Notes: a model not told the origin generated them from the letters alone. A stretch of 64,000 nucleotides of DNA from Ascarosepion bandense (GCA_037127315.1 JBBBDQ010000230.1:1177501-1241500); one strand, 5' to 3'. Positions 33,111 to 44,908 are shown, counted from the first letter of the stretch. A program made the numbers and translations.

Positions 33111-33628
33111 CTTTTTTTCTTCATTTTTGTAGTTAGTAAACAGCATTAGTACAAGGCTTAAATTGATTTTGCCGTTTCAACCTCAGTCTGTAGATTCTTT
33201 ATCGCTGTCTAAATAATAACATTTCTTTCATTAGTAATGATAAATCACCGGCCATGTTTTTGAGTAGATAAAAGCAGCTCTCTACACCGGAATATAATGG
33301 CGGCTAGAAAATGAGCGCTGGTGCGTAAATCGCTACTCAAACGATTCAAATAGGAATTGAACGGAAAATAGAAAAAAGCATTATAAAATCGAATAGATAA
33401 CAGAAAGGTAGGAAACGTTGAACTCGACAAGGTAAAATCGAGAGGTCTTGAATAACTGTACATTAATGTGAAATCGCATTAACTCTTTTTCTTTTTAGAG
33501 ATGTACGCTAGAGTAAAAAAACATTTTAGAGTCGACACAGTTTTAAAATCAGACCAAATGAGCAAATATCAAATTTCCGCTGGTTGTCAAAAACCATAAT
33601 AAAAGTAGTATTTAAATACGAACACATT
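33111..33628. other. no recognisable feature
   Basis: AT-rich DNA between the purine tract and the second mariner. Confidence 0.4.
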
Positions 33629-33629
33629 A

Positions 33630-34179
33630 TAGGAGATCTCATTAAAAATTATCGGGACTAGTACTATAGAAAATTTTAAAAAACTGCAGCATATATAAAT
33701 CTGGCGTTTAATCTCCTTCGAAATAATCCATTTATGAAGCCAAACAGTTACGTTTCTGTTGCTGTAAACGTTCCTTAACAACACTTTTTGGGGCTGCTTT
33801 GGTGCATTCTCTTAGATTTAGTCGACGTCTTGAAATTTTATTGCTTTCAAGTAAGATTCTGATTTAGAGAAAGAGAAACGCATGGGGTGATATCTGGTGA
33901 ATAGAGTGGTTGTCAATCCTTGGGAGTGATGCGCTCGGTGAAAAGCATCTGCACAAACCATGGTCACTGATGGAACTTTTGTGGCGTCACGAGACAATCA
34001 CACTTGACACACTTTTCTTCTAAGTTCTTCTAAAAACAACGGAAGTGAGCAAGAACGTTTTAGCGAGATATGCATGCGTGGCAAAATTTAGGTTTAATCT
34101 GCGCCAAGCGACACCACTCTGCGTACTTCAGCTCAGTTACTACAACAAGCGTCCCGATACTTTTTGATTTGATCTCGTA
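33630..34179 (-). mobile_element. second mariner-like relic, internally deleted
   Basis: The ends are aggagatctcattaaaaatt-atcgggac (33631) and, inverted, acgagatcaaatcaaaaagt-atcgggac (34179 leftward). These are Tc1/mariner-type TIRs. The minus strand retains only the last part of the transposase: SPDITPCVS, matching the SPDLAPCDF block, and in another frame KFQDVD and ENAPK. The element is about 550 bp, so about half or more is missing. A LINE-A 3' end begins right next to its 5' TIR. Confidence 0.7.
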
Positions 34180-34189
34180 CAAACGAGAG

Positions 34190-35245
34190 TTAATCATTTC
34201 ATGTCAAGCAAGTCCGTAATACCACTAGTACACGGGGTTTTACAAAAAGTGAAAGAGACGATTGCGAATATGGTTGATTGAGAAAAGAACAAAAAAATGA
34301 ATGCGTTTCAAGCAGAGAGAAAATGGTGATTAGCAATGAATTTACATTTCAGAAGATTGCAGTTATCAGGGAAGTATGTCCCACAGATGTACACTGTGGT
34401 GCAGTGGATATCGGTTCGGAACGAGAAATCGGGGAGTCGACTTGAATTCCTTGCATTCACTTGCGCACAAATAGCCTTGGGAAAGCTATTAATCCGTCTC
34501 TTCCCTCAGCTATAGGTTAAATAACCGGACAGAGTGAGTTCTATAGCCTTAGTTGGCAACTAGTCTACTGCAGAAAGTAATGGCAATCTACTGCCGGATA
34601 ATGTTCTGTCCAGTCAGTCATGTTTCTTTCGAGACATGATCGCCCAAGCGTGTATCACGTATGGCACTTAACTGACTAATGTCCCACAGATGGGAAGTGT
34701 AGGAAAAGGAACTGTTGGAGTATAAGTGTCGGTTGCATTCAGCTATTCCCGTAGTAAAATGGTGGGATATAAATAACACACTTAAATTCGTCTACTTAGG
34801 GCACCACGTAAAAAAACTCATCAGAGTAGTTGCCATAAAGTTATTTACAGAAAAGACAGATGAAATCCAAATAATGCCGGTAAGATTTTGACTGAAGCTG
34901 AGATGCCTGCGCAGGATCTATTATATTGCAGATCCTTCTTTGACTCTCAAGATATACAGCAGGAACACCAGACCAGACCAGACCAGACCAGACATGGCAG
35001 CAATATTCGATTCACGGGCGGATGGTTGATTTGCAAATACAGATGATGGATTCTGACGAAAAGAATTCTAGACTGACATAGTGACGCAACTTTCCTTGCA
35101 ATAGATGCAGCTATTGATTCAAAGTAATCGCTCCATTTCATGTCGGTCGAAAAAGCGAGGCCAAGAATAAGCAATACATTACACTGCGGGAGTCTAGCAT
35201 CTGATGGTAGGCTGAAATGGTTCTTCGTGTTTGTCGAAAAAAAGC
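34190..35245 (-). mobile_element. LINE-A copy carrying a SINE
   Basis: The minus strand encodes LILGLAFSTDMKWSDYFES, IAASIARKVASLCQSRILF and, near the 3' side, SYSNSSFSYTSHLWDILP. The 3' end is cttgacatgaaatgattaa. At 34965-34992 a gaccagaccagaccagac expansion disrupts the coding region. SINE S (34390-34678) splits the copy. Confidence 0.75.
34390..34678 (+). mobile_element. SINE S with 14-bp target duplication
   Basis: The head is gtggtgcagtggatatcgg with the B box reduced by deletion near gtcgacttgaattcc, and the tail ends cacttaactgacta. The direct repeat atgtcccacagatg flanks it at 34376-34389 and 34679-34692. It inserted in LINE-A. Confidence 0.93.
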
Positions 35246-35604
35246 CATTTTGTTAAAATTTAAAAGTCATTTCCTCACCCAGTTAACACTGTACACAAAT
35301 AAATAAAACTTGAAAATAATTACAAATGTTAAATATATTTATATTATATATTTCGGTTTATGAAATTTCTCATCCTCGCCGTGCTCTCTGGATTTCTATT
35401 ATTAATTAGTATCATTAGACGATCGATAATTCGGAATTATATCTGTATTCTTGTTGTTTTTATCACTTCTTTTGTTTAATGCCGTCACTAACCGTATAAT
35501 TTTGACTCCGGTTTCAAGTCAAAGATTGTCAATATTCTCTAATTCTGACGTGTATCCTTACCATTCATGTGTTGATCAACATGTATCAACCAATTCTAGG
35601 CATT
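35246..35604. other. no recognisable gene
   Basis: AT-rich DNA; the phrase ctgacgtgtat recurs here and in the repeats that follow. Confidence 0.35.
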
Positions 35605-35915
35605 CTAGAGATGTGTGCGTTCTTCGATGAAATATATTATGTTTCATTATTCTAATGTGTATCCACATCTTTCTTATTTCCTGGAATCGCCCTGTCATCT
35701 TTCTATCCTTTCTCGAAATGTTCACTCCACAAATATTTGGACTATTATCTTCATCCTATTTTTGTGTTTTGACCAACATGAGTCGTTCTTTGACATCTCC
35801 GACCATCCAATTCTGTAAGTTTCTGATATATAATATTCCAGTATTCCATTAATCTGACGTGCATATTCGTCTTTCTAATTATGGTTACCACTGCTTGTAG
35901 TTTTTCTAGCCTTCC
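35605..35915. repeat. 310-bp repeat, second copy at 37015-37305
   Basis: Both copies share gatgaaatatattat, tttcattattcta, tcctttct, ctccgaccatc, cattaatctga and tattcgtctttctaatt in order, at roughly 80 percent similarity by eye. No frame is conserved between them. Confidence 0.7.
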
Positions 35916-35994
35916 TATCTATTGTGGAGTAGTTTTCGCACTGAACGTTATAATCGTGCTATGTCGGTTGCTTATCGACTTAACGCACCCAAAA

Positions 35995-36231
35995 TGTTAG
36001 GAACTTGATAATCTTCCACTGTAAGCTGACTCCTTAGTATTCGGCTAACTGCCGACTAATATCAACTGCCTAGTAGTTCTACTGAAATCCATTAGAAATC
36101 TAAAGAACTCTGTAAAGCTTCTAAGAACTCCTCTGAACCTCCCAAGAACTTCTCGAGTTATCTTCCTGCTAACTCTTATTAATATAGGAGGTAAAGTCCA
36201 TTCTCTGAGAAATTAGCGTGTTTCACCATAA
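35995..36231 (+). mobile_element. solo LTR-like block
   Basis: It starts tgttaggaacttg and ends tttcaccata. The outline (tgtt-ggaactt start, internal aactgc and ctaactc steps, attaatata near the end, accata end) follows the blocks at 27592 and 23209. No pol sequence or clear target duplication is visible. Confidence 0.45.
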
Positions 36232-36474
36232 TACTATCAACATTATCTAATTAATTATACTGACGTGCGTCTTCGCCTGTTTTGTTTCCAATACCAGATA
36301 TCGACCTATGCCTTTTTTTCTATATCCATTCGAGTAGGGAGTCGATTTTAATACGAAATGTTATCATTCGTTCATAAATTAATCGAACCAGTATCTGCAT
36401 ATTTATTTTGATTTTCATATTTTGCCCTATGACGCCACCAACGATATTAATTTTCATTAAAGTTCTAAAGTGCA

Positions 36475-36700
36475 GATTTGTTTATACTTCTGAGATGAGG
36501 TATCGTAATTATTTATATTATTTGTTGTCTTCATCTCTATTGTCATATTCACGAGGTTCGGGCCTTTGTACTCTCCGACTGTCTTCAGGTGATCGGAATC
36601 TCAAACCGAATCCTTTTATTTCGATCACTGGCGTATATTGTTTTCGTTCCACGAGTCATGCTACTTCGCATGTCTCAGTGTCAGTTGTTTTATTTTAACT
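36475..36700 (-). mobile_element. copy of the TIR-flanked SINE-like element
   Basis: The plus strand shows tgagatgaggta, cttcatctctattgtcatatt, ctctccgact and ggtgatcggaatctcaaacc, the inverse of the right half of the 31013 element. The left inverted repeat is missing. Confidence 0.5.
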
Positions 36701-36774
36701 CAACCCTCTAAGTTTTTGTTCTTCACTGCTGTAGCCAGCACACAATTCTTTGGTTCAACATTTTTATTTACTGG

Positions 36775-37010
36775 TCATGTGTCTTCGAGGACAGGTCATA
36801 AAGTCGTTGGTTAGATCCAGTGACTTGAACCAAAGAATTTCGAGTTTTATACCTGGTTACATTGGTGGTGACCAAAAACCTAAAGAGTTGAATTAAAAGG
36901 AGATAATTAAGATATCCAGAAGTAACATGACTCACGGAACAAGAACAAGATACCCCAATGATCGAAATCAAGAGCTCGGTTCAAAATTCTAAACACCCGG
37001 AGAAGGTTAG
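36775..37010 (+). mobile_element. copy of the TIR-flanked SINE-like element
   Basis: It retains the head (cagtgacttgaacc, tcgagttttatacctgg) and gataccccaatgatcgaaat, the equivalent of taccccagtgattgtag in the 31013 copy. It ends in cacccggagaaggttagg. Together with the minus-strand copy at 36475 it forms a head-to-head pair. Confidence 0.45.
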
Positions 37011-37014
37011 GGAG

Positions 37015-37305
37015 TTCTTAGATGAAATATATTATATTTCATTATTCTAACGTGTATCTACATCTTTCGTATTTTCTGGTATCACCCTATCCTCTTTCTA
37101 TCCTTTCTGTGAATATTCGTCCAAGAACTATCTGGTCTATTACCTTCATCCTTTTTGTTTTTGTTTGTTTTGATCAACATCTCCGACCATCTACTCCTTC
37201 TTTAAATTCCTGGTATAAAATACTTCATTATTTCATTAATCTGATGTGTATATTCGTCTTTCTAATTTTGGTTACTACTGCTTGTGGCTTTTCTATCCTT
37301 TTCTA
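37015..37305. repeat. second copy of the 310-bp repeat
   Basis: See the homologous segment at 35605. It directly follows the SINE-like element. Confidence 0.7.
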
Positions 37306-38100
37306 TCCTTTTTATTCGTGTCGGAAAACCTAAAATGAAATTCATTTGACCATCGATTTTTCAGACCAATATATTCATAATTTTTATTTTGATCATCACA
37401 TACCAGCTTATGATTCTTTTGATTGTCTTTGTGTTCTCTCATGTGCTTATTTGAAATACCGCCATTTTTCATTTAATTCCCTTCACCTTTCTTGAACGTA
37501 TTCATAAAGACAAGAAAAATAAATTTGCATTATTTACATGATTATTGCTGATTATTGTCCTCATTTTTTATGTTATCATAATATTTTAGCCATTGTGTCC
37601 CCTGGCCTACATCAGATTTATATCACTCCAGATAACACTTGGGCAATTACGATGCGAATTATTTATTTAATCTAAAGCATCAGCACTGTGAATTAAGGTT
37701 TAAGTTCAGGAATTCGGTGGCATAACAGTTGTGAGTTCAATCCCTCGGCAGAACAGTATGCTTCTGGATTCAGTTGTAATATGACAAGCAATAGACGAGT
37801 AGTACTAGAAACATAAACTAAACGAATTATCGCAAGACATGAGTAGTTGAAATAGGAAACAATTTCCATAAAAGTTTTCATACAATGTACAATACCGATT
37901 GGCTGGATTTCCCCGCATATAATGAGATTTTATAAGTGGTTGCAAATCCTAAGAGTGCTTAAGTATGCAAGTCGTTAAGTAAGGAGTTTTATTTTGCATT
38001 GATATTGGGTGTAGCAACAATGCAGAGTGTTGCTATCGACAGATACAGAAATATAGTAAAACATATGAAGTAAAACTGTATTAACATTGATCATCGTTAT
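37306..38100. other. mostly unassigned; possible tRNA-like head near 37725
   Basis: gtggcataacagttgtgagt followed by tcaatccctcgg resembles a pol III B-box region and may mark another decayed SINE. Nothing else is recognised. Confidence 0.3.
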
Positions 38101-38104
38101 AGTA

Positions 38105-38645
38105 TATGAACTTACCATTCGTCTGCGTACAGAATACTGTTGCCATAACTCGCCTGGTGCTCCTAGTGTGCATCTCGAGATTCTTAAGAAAAATCCTGTA
38201 AAGGGTCTGCAATACAATCGATCCTGATCAGGCATATCGTCCATTATCATTTTCTCAACGTTTGTTCTATAAACATCCTCATGGCATTTGCTCATACGAG
38301 CTTATTTTTTCTTAGTGCCCAGACTACATAAATTTAAGCGTTTTATTAGATTGTCAATTAAGTCACGCCGTTTTAGAGTCAAACTCCATTTCTCTTTCAA
38401 GAGTTCTTTATTTCCCACCTAGTGAAGTCCCTTCTGATTTTTTCCTTGTCTGATAACTTTATTTTGAAAACATTTTAATGCGGCGTCACTTGCGATATAC
38501 TATCTTCCTCAAACCTTTTGTTTTCGTCATTTTCTTTAATCTGCAACATTTTTAATCTTCTCATTCTTTTTTTACTTTCACTGTTTGAAACCCTCTGCGT
38601 TCTAGTGGCGTTTTTTTTTCTTAGCGTGAAACGATATAAAAAAAA
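38105..38645 (+). mobile_element. decayed LINE-A
   Basis: The order EYCCHNSPGAPSVHLEILKK, an NTIDPDQA-like phrase, a LSFSQRLFYKHPHGICSYEL-like region, then KLHFSFKSSLFPT and the 3' end ctagtggcg...gcgtgaaacg is the LINE-A order at lower similarity. Many frame breaks are present. Confidence 0.6.
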
Positions 38646-38649
38646 ATTC

Positions 38650-39085
38650 TCTGACTTTCACCTGCTACCAAATCTTCTGAAATCGGGTTTACTTGACCCA
38701 CATTTTTACTGTGCCAACAGTTTTCACACACGTCTATTTCACCTGGAAAATATCCCAAAAATCACTCCTTATCGCCGATGTTTTCGCCAAACGCTAGGAC
38801 CAGTCTGCTCAAAGTGGTGCTTCATTGAACAACAACGGTGATTTTATCATCACTTTTGTTCTTATTTTCAGATGAGTAAAATGTGTGTCTCTCCAGCTGA
38901 AACGATAAGAAATTTTAAAGAAGTAAAGAGATCTAGTAATTTCGAAAGATTTATAATGAAAAACGTACTAAAATCTCCAAAAAGTTTACTAATGCTAAAA
39001 GAAAAAAAGAAACTCGGTAAGTAGACAAAAGTACTGATGGATTCGATTGACTTTCACTATTTGTGATTTGAGTTCAAATTCTCAA
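38650..39085. other. no recognisable feature
   Basis: No conserved frame or repeat unit was found. Confidence 0.4.
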
Positions 39086-39089
39086 GTAA

Positions 39090-39655
39090 CAAAAAGATAT
39101 CTCTCTTTCAACTTCAGCAGTAACAAAAGCAAAAGGATACTCTCTTTCGAATTCAGTAGACTACAGGATATCTCTCTTTCAAATTCAGTAATAATAAACG
39201 GATAGCACTCTTTCAAATTCAGTAGTAACAAAAAGATACCTCTCTTTCAAATTCTGTAGTAACAAAATGATGCCTCTCTTTAAAATTCAGTAAAGACAAA
39301 AAAGATACATTTCTTTCAAATTCAGTAGTAACAAAAGAATACCTCTCTTTCAAATTCATTACAGACAAAAAAGATACCTCTGTTTCAAATTCAGTTGTAA
39401 CAAATGGATATCTCATTAAATTTTGTAGTAACAATAGTATACCTCTTTTTCAAATTCAGTAGTAACAAAAGAATATCTCTCTTTCAAACTCAGTAGTAAC
39501 AAAAGAATATATTTTTTCAAATTCAGTTGTGACAAAAAATATATCTCTCTTTCTAATTCAGTAGTAAAAAAAGGATATCTCTCTTTCAAATTCAGTAGTA
39601 AGAAAAGAATATATCACTTTCAAATTCAGTAGTGACAAAAGTATACCTCTCTTTG
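39090..39655. repeat. minisatellite, 42-bp unit, about 13 copies
   Basis: Units of the form ctctctttcaaattcagtag followed by taacaaaagnatac repeat with small length variation. On the minus strand the 42-bp period keeps frame and encodes a repeating FVTTEFEREVSF-type peptide. I regard this as a by-product of the unit length. Confidence 0.9.
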
Positions 39656-39949
39656 CTCATCAGTTGTACACTGAAAGATGAGTGGAGAATCGGCTACAGA
39701 AAAATTATGACGACAATAAAGCAATGCACAAAAACAGCATAATCGCCGTAACAAAATAACTTCCCTTATATGTCACAACAAATTTTGTCTTGGTTATCAA
39801 AATTAGAACAGTCACTTTTCAATAAGTCTTACAGCTACGTCACTTTGAAACTCCGGTTCACATAGAGTCAATGAAGTTAAACAACATCGAGCCTAGTCAG
39901 TACATAGATGAGTGACCGCTTTCTGTAAGCTTGTATATGCATCTGGTGT

Positions 39950-40090
39950 AATGTATAATGCCTGGGAATTGTTTATCGGAGAAACAAGTTTCAATTCCAA
40001 CTAGATCCGCTATGTTCACTTACGCACAAATAAATACCTTCTGGAAAGGTATGAATCCGCCCTCCTTCCCCGACCTATGGGTTAATTTGT
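39950..40090 (+). mobile_element. diverged SINE S fragment
   Basis: cacttacgcacaaataaata, ggaaaggtatgaatccg and cctatgggttaa follow the SINE S body order. The head is degraded and the tail is missing. Confidence 0.5.
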
Positions 40091-40978
40091 AAGACGTCTC
40101 TCACTTGAAAAAAATATTTTTCTTAATACTTTAAATCGAAAAGCAATCACTGGGCTATGTAACAAAGGGTTCATAAGCCGGAGGAATCAATTCAATTAAT
40201 CAACGACTTCAGTTGATACAACTTCGTTGGAAATAAAACAAACAATGCCTAGTTTTAAAGATGACTAATTTAGTGCCTGCTTTTAAATACAGGGTGGAGA
40301 ATTTAGTCATAAAGTAACCTGAGATTAAATGGGTGCGGTGTGTTCGTTTATTTTTTAAATTATCGTGGGAGATGGTGAGGATAATTCAAAATAATAGGTT
40401 GTAATTCGCCAATTTCACGAAGAAAAGAAATTGAAGTGCGATGTCCGGATTCAAGTGTCGAGAGAATGAAATCCGAATGAAGTCGATTACGCAATAAAAG
40501 AATAAAAACATCGAGTCAAGTGGAAATACAAAAAAAAAACGGAAATAAAAGTGAAAGAAAACTGAAATAGGACGAAAAGAGCTAAGTGAAAATTCTAGAA
40601 AAAATATTGTACGTGAAAAAAGGATATAATGAGATAAAGAAAATAAAAAGAAAAAAGAAGAAAGTAAATGAAACAAAGTGATGAAATGTACGAAGAAAAA
40701 AGTAAAGAAAGACGAAGAGAAAAAATAAAAATGAAACAAAGGAAAAGAAAAATAAACGATGAAAGAAGATGGAAAAATAGATATAAAGAGAACCTGTTAA
40801 ATTTGAAGAAAAGAAAGAGTTTGAGTCTTGTTTAACGTCATATCAACTTCTATGGATGATTTATTGCCAAAAAGGTTTTAAGGAATTTTAAATGTTCGGT
40901 TAAAGCGAGAAGGTTGATTTAGTCAGTGTTTGATGAAAAGTTCTTGTTTTTATTATTTTATATTTTAGAAAACTGAAA
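40091..40978. other. purine-rich DNA, no gene
   Basis: 40540-40800 is a gaaa/aaag-rich tract like 31648-33110. The phrase tacagggtggagaatttagt near 40290 could be a DNA-transposon end, but no partner was found. Confidence 0.45.
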
Positions 40979-41230
40979 ATGTCTTCTAGTTTTGTATTTA
41001 AAAATGTTTTGCTGAGAATAATTTTTCCTTCGAAAATTTGTTATAGTAATATATTTTTCAAAATCTGTTATGATAATATTTTTTCTTCAAAAATGTATTG
41101 TTGGTCATACTTTTCTCTTAAAAATGTATATATTTCGATAAAAGTCTATTTTTATGTATATATTTCTATAAAAGTGTATTTTTATACTTTCATAGTGTTT
41201 TGACCCCGGTTTGGGAGTTAACTATTTGCC
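40979..41230. repeat. second copy of the 40-bp degenerate minisatellite family
   Basis: It shares units (ttcaaaaatgtattgttgg) and the tail tgtatttttatac...gggagttaac with 17056-17380. Confidence 0.6.
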
Positions 41231-41385
41231 CATATCTGGGACCGTAACAGGTGCTACCACTCCGGGTCAGGGTGGACCTGGGAACAACAGCAATTAAGAG
41301 GTGGTTTCATCCTCCCAATCAGAGGCTTGCTGCCAGAGGCAGTTTACCGCCATGCCCAGGACCGAAGAGAAGAAGGATTAGAAGC
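41215..41385. other. GC-richer island, unknown
   Basis: ccactccgggtcagggtgg, gaacaacagcaattaag and gaggcagtttaccgccatgc stand out from the AT-rich surroundings. I find no frame or known repeat. Confidence 0.35.
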
Positions 41386-41639
41386 CTTATCACATAGAGA
41401 TGAAGAAATAATGAAAGAAAGACTGAAAGAAAAACAAAATGGAAAAATTAGAAGGATCAAATAAAAATGACAAAAATAAAAAAACGTAAGCAAGAAACCA
41501 ACTATGAAAAAGAACGTAAAAATAGTTTTAAAAAAAGTAAAAACCATAAAAAATATAAATTATAAAGTGAAAAAACGAACAAACATTATTAAAAGTAATT
41601 AATTCAAACTATAACTTATTATCAAATATACTTTTACAC

Positions 41640-41865
41640 TCAGAATCTATCTTATATACCTGTAAGTCAACCATTCGACCATGCATATAATATTGCTGCC
41701 ACATACAGCCTGGTGATCTTGTTATTTTTTTAGAGATTTTTGATAAAATCTGAAGAATAATCAGCAATATTAATGGCTCTGACCAGGCATGCGTCTTCAG
41801 TCACATTCCCGTTATTCTAAAGTTGCTTTCCTGTGCCTTTTCTATAAATATTTTAATGTTTGGGT
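41640..41865 (+). mobile_element. LINE-A fragment cut by a SINE
   Basis: Blocks equivalent to the PCIYNIAATYSLVIL, FDKI and HSRYSKVAFLCLFYKYFNV regions are visible (the last at about 41798-41862). The sequence stops at the SINE that starts near 41871. Confidence 0.6.
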
Positions 41866-41870
41866 GAGCT

Positions 41871-42160
41871 TTATGTCGTTTTGGTGCAGTGGATATCGAC
41901 TCGGAACGACTTATCGGGGTGCCGAGTTCGAATTCCAGTTGTATTCCTTGCATTTACTTATGTACAAAAACCCGTCTTCCCTCCAGTTAGGGGTTAAATA
42001 ATAGGACAGACTGGCTTCTATAGTATTGGTCAGCAACCAGTCTACCGCAGAAAGCAATGGCAACCTACTATGGGATAATCTTAGCCCAGTCAGTCATGTC
42101 TAAAAAGAGACATGATCACCCAAAGCGTGTATCACGTATGACACTTAACTCATTGACTGA
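41871..42160 (+). mobile_element. SINE S
   Basis: The head ttttggtgcagtggatatcg and B box gagttcgaattcc are intact, as is the tail gagacatgatcacccaaagc. It ends actcattgactga. A second partial copy follows immediately. Confidence 0.9.
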
Positions 42161-42162
42161 AT

Positions 42163-42257
42163 AGAACGAGATATCGGGGAGCCGAGTTCGAATTCCAATT
42201 GAATTCACCTACCTGCAAGTACTCTTGGATAATGTATTAATCCGTCTCTTCCCTCCT
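42163..42257 (+). mobile_element. partial SINE S in tandem
   Basis: gaacgagatatcggggagcc, gagttcgaattccaattg and ttaatccgtctcttccctcc are present. It stops where an LTR-like fragment begins. Confidence 0.8.
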
Positions 42258-42261
42258 ATCT

Positions 42262-42430
42262 GGCTTTGACTGCATACTTAACTGTCGTACTTACGTACTT
42301 TTCTGTCCCACGGAAGTCATGCAGGTAATTATATATAGTAAGCGGAAGAGTCAGTTACTCGTAGGAGAGCACCTTAACAGTTAGAAAGACATTAAAGGCT
42401 TGAAAATAGTATTAGTAACAAAGGCGAATG
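42262..42430 (+). mobile_element. LTR-like fragment related to 27781-28055
   Basis: gcatacttaactgtcgt, ggaagtcatgcaggtaat and tatatatagtaagcggaaga match the 275-bp unit in order. Similarity continues weakly beyond the LTR end into ggctatac. Confidence 0.65.
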
Positions 42431-42772
42431 CACGCCGGCTATACATATATGGACTCACCATCTGAGATTTGGTATTTTTTAAGCATTTACTAAGTAATAT
42501 TTGCTATACCAAGTCCAAATGAAGAAGGTTTGGAGACTGCAGAATGGTTTAATTTTGTCCTGTAAGGATGCAAATGGCGATTATCTTCACTTGATTTAGA
42601 CGCAGTCACGAGATTCACGTAACAGCTGTTGAGTGACGTCAATACACAGGTAACCCACGAAAAACCAGAATTCACAAACCTTTAGCGGTAGGATGAACTG
42701 TGGAAATCTCATAGTCTCAGCAGAAACATAAAGGACACCAATGACTTGTCTTTTTGCTAGTTAGAAAATCGC

Positions 42773-42804
<32 letters not shown>

Positions 42805-43048
42805 ACTTACACAGACCCCCTCGCTCTCTCTCTTCGTCCCCTTCACATCGCTTTTTGCAAACTATATGTTATAGTTTCTCTGTCCCGAATAAATTACCGA
42901 TAATTATGTGCATATTAGTATGTAAATATTTTAAAGTAAAATTTATTGTTTTTAATGTCTTTCTTTCAGCTATTCTGTTCATGCTATAGTCATACTATAT
43001 CATAGATGTATTAATGCGTATAACAGGGAATCACAAACGGGAAATTGT
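42431..43048. other. no recognisable gene; (TC)n at 42776-42804
   Basis: Only a ctctct array stands out. Confidence 0.45.
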
Positions 43049-43049
43049 C

Positions 43050-43578
43050 TTGCTTAGTCCATTCAATCCAAGAAAACACTCTTCTACAAATATTTTCATG
43101 ACTTCTGCTCCGAGGAACATAGGTCACTGGTGCCATCTCTACAAGAATTTACTCGTGCAACCAGACTGGCAACAAGGTCCTGCTCTTTTACAGTTAAATC
43201 AACCAAAATGCAATCGACAATTCTACTCTTTCAGCTTCTTTTCTCACATCTGTGGAATCACCTTTCGTATAGTTACTTTTCTGATGGCTACAGTCTCCAG
43301 GCATTTAAATGCAATGTCAATTCCCACTTCTTATCCACTTGACTCCAGTCCTTTCTACATCACCCCGTGTATCTTGTTCTTTTTCTTTCACTCTACGTTT
43401 GCAACTGTCTGTACTCCTGTGTTCACATCCTTTTCTTTCCCTTTCTCATACACCCCATGTAACTAGTTCGTCTTTCTCTTCCGTCTCCTTAATTCTAAAC
43501 TTTTACTCTCTTATATGGCCCTTGTGCATCAGTGGCGGTACCACCTTGCTTGGGGTGAAACGATTAAAGAAAAAAAGA
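43050..43578 (+). mobile_element. LINE-A 3' half
   Basis: In changing frames it encodes NTLLYKYFHDFCSEEHRSLV, HLYKNLLVQPDWQQ (frame-shifted), SFTVKSTKMQSTILLFQLLF, and YSLQAFKCNVNSHFLST. It ends ccttgcttggggtgaaacg, then attaaag and an A-run. A 150-codon frame is open across part of it. Confidence 0.75.
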
Positions 43579-44339
43579 TGATGTTACTAAGACGGATGGG
43601 GTTACTGAGAAAGAGTCTACAGGAGAACCAGGAAAACTGTTTATAGACAGGAAATAGAAGATAAATCGCTACTCCTGTTCAAAAGACCGGGTGGTGTTTG
43701 AACTGTTTTCCTGAATTTCTTCATGATCTGCTCTTCTTATCACCCCCACTTACATTCATATATTAACCTCCTTCACGTCACATGAGCCAGGAATATTTGT
43801 TGAACAACAACCAAAAATAGATAAAAATCGATTTGACAAATAAGTGCCAGGAAAGGAAGTAGATATATAAAAATGCAAAAAAACATGCCAAGAGAAAATC
43901 AAGAAAAGAAGCTGAGGAGACACATGATCGTTTGTCTCCTAAAAGTATGTAGAACGCAAAATTCTGGAGATTAAACAAAATATAAAGGCGAGCAATACTT
44001 ATGAAACTTAAAGCGATTTTCAAAATGTTCCTATTAAGATATTTCATTTAAGCCATGCAATAAATATGGAGTTATATTTTTTGAATTGTCTGCAAAAACT
44101 TGTTCTCCAAACAGCAAATGTATGTCGTGGAAAAGGAATACTGCCAGAGATCAGTGGCCATCGTAAAGTTAATCGGGTTAGAGCAAAAACAGAAAGATTA
44201 AAATGCTGATCGCCAATGCTGACTAGATTCGTGTCTAAGAATATCGCTTATCGCAAATCGGCTCTAGATAGCAGCAGACGCTGGGTTGCGCGACTTTTGG
44301 CACAGCAATAAAAAACCCGAGATAAAATCGCCAAGAAGA
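43579..44339. other. no recognisable feature
   Basis: No conserved frame, repeat or pol III box was found. Confidence 0.4.
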
Positions 44340-44790
44340 TTGAAATAGAAAGAGGAGAATAGGAAAAAAGATGGAAGTAAAGAAAGAAGGAAATAAAGCG
44401 ATAAAGAAGATAAAGAGGAAAAAATGAAAGTAAAGGAAACAAAGTGACAAAGGGTTGAAAGAAAAAGTTAAAGAAAGACGAAGACGAAAAATGTAACAAA
44501 AGAAAAATAAATTAAAATGTGTAAGAAAATGAAAAAAATAGACGGAACAACAGGAATATTTGAAGAAAGAAAAAAATGGAAAGAAAAATGATGGAAGAAA
44601 AAATAAAGAAAGAAATGAAATTAATGAGGAAAAATGATGTTGGAAAAACAGCTCAGAAACTAAAAGGAAAGAGACAATGATATTTAGGAAAAGAAGAAAA
44701 GAAAGAAAAAAGAAAGGAAGATGGAAGAAAGAAGGGAAGGAATAAAAATGATGGAAAGAACTCGAAAAAGGATGTTGGGAAAGAAAAACA
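44340..44790 (+). repeat. purine-strand-biased tract
   Basis: The plus strand is nearly all A/G with aaagaaag and atggaaag units. Confidence 0.8.
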
Positions 44791-44799
44791 AATTCTTCT

Positions 44800-44908
44800 T
44801 CATGTGCCGTGTCCCTTCAGGACGTAGGCGATCATGGACTTGCGCTTGGCTCTGTCTCTTGTTGCTCTCAAAAAATTTTCTCTTGGTATTTCTTCTAAGC
44901 CTCTTTGA

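Noticed and set aside
31589..33124. Eight long minus-strand frames rich in Phe, Ser and Leu
   Set aside because: They arise from the purine-rich plus strand. There is no start context, domain or conserved pattern.
39090..39655. CRISPR-like array
   Set aside because: Units are contiguous, variable and AT-rich without unique spacers, and the genome is clearly animal.
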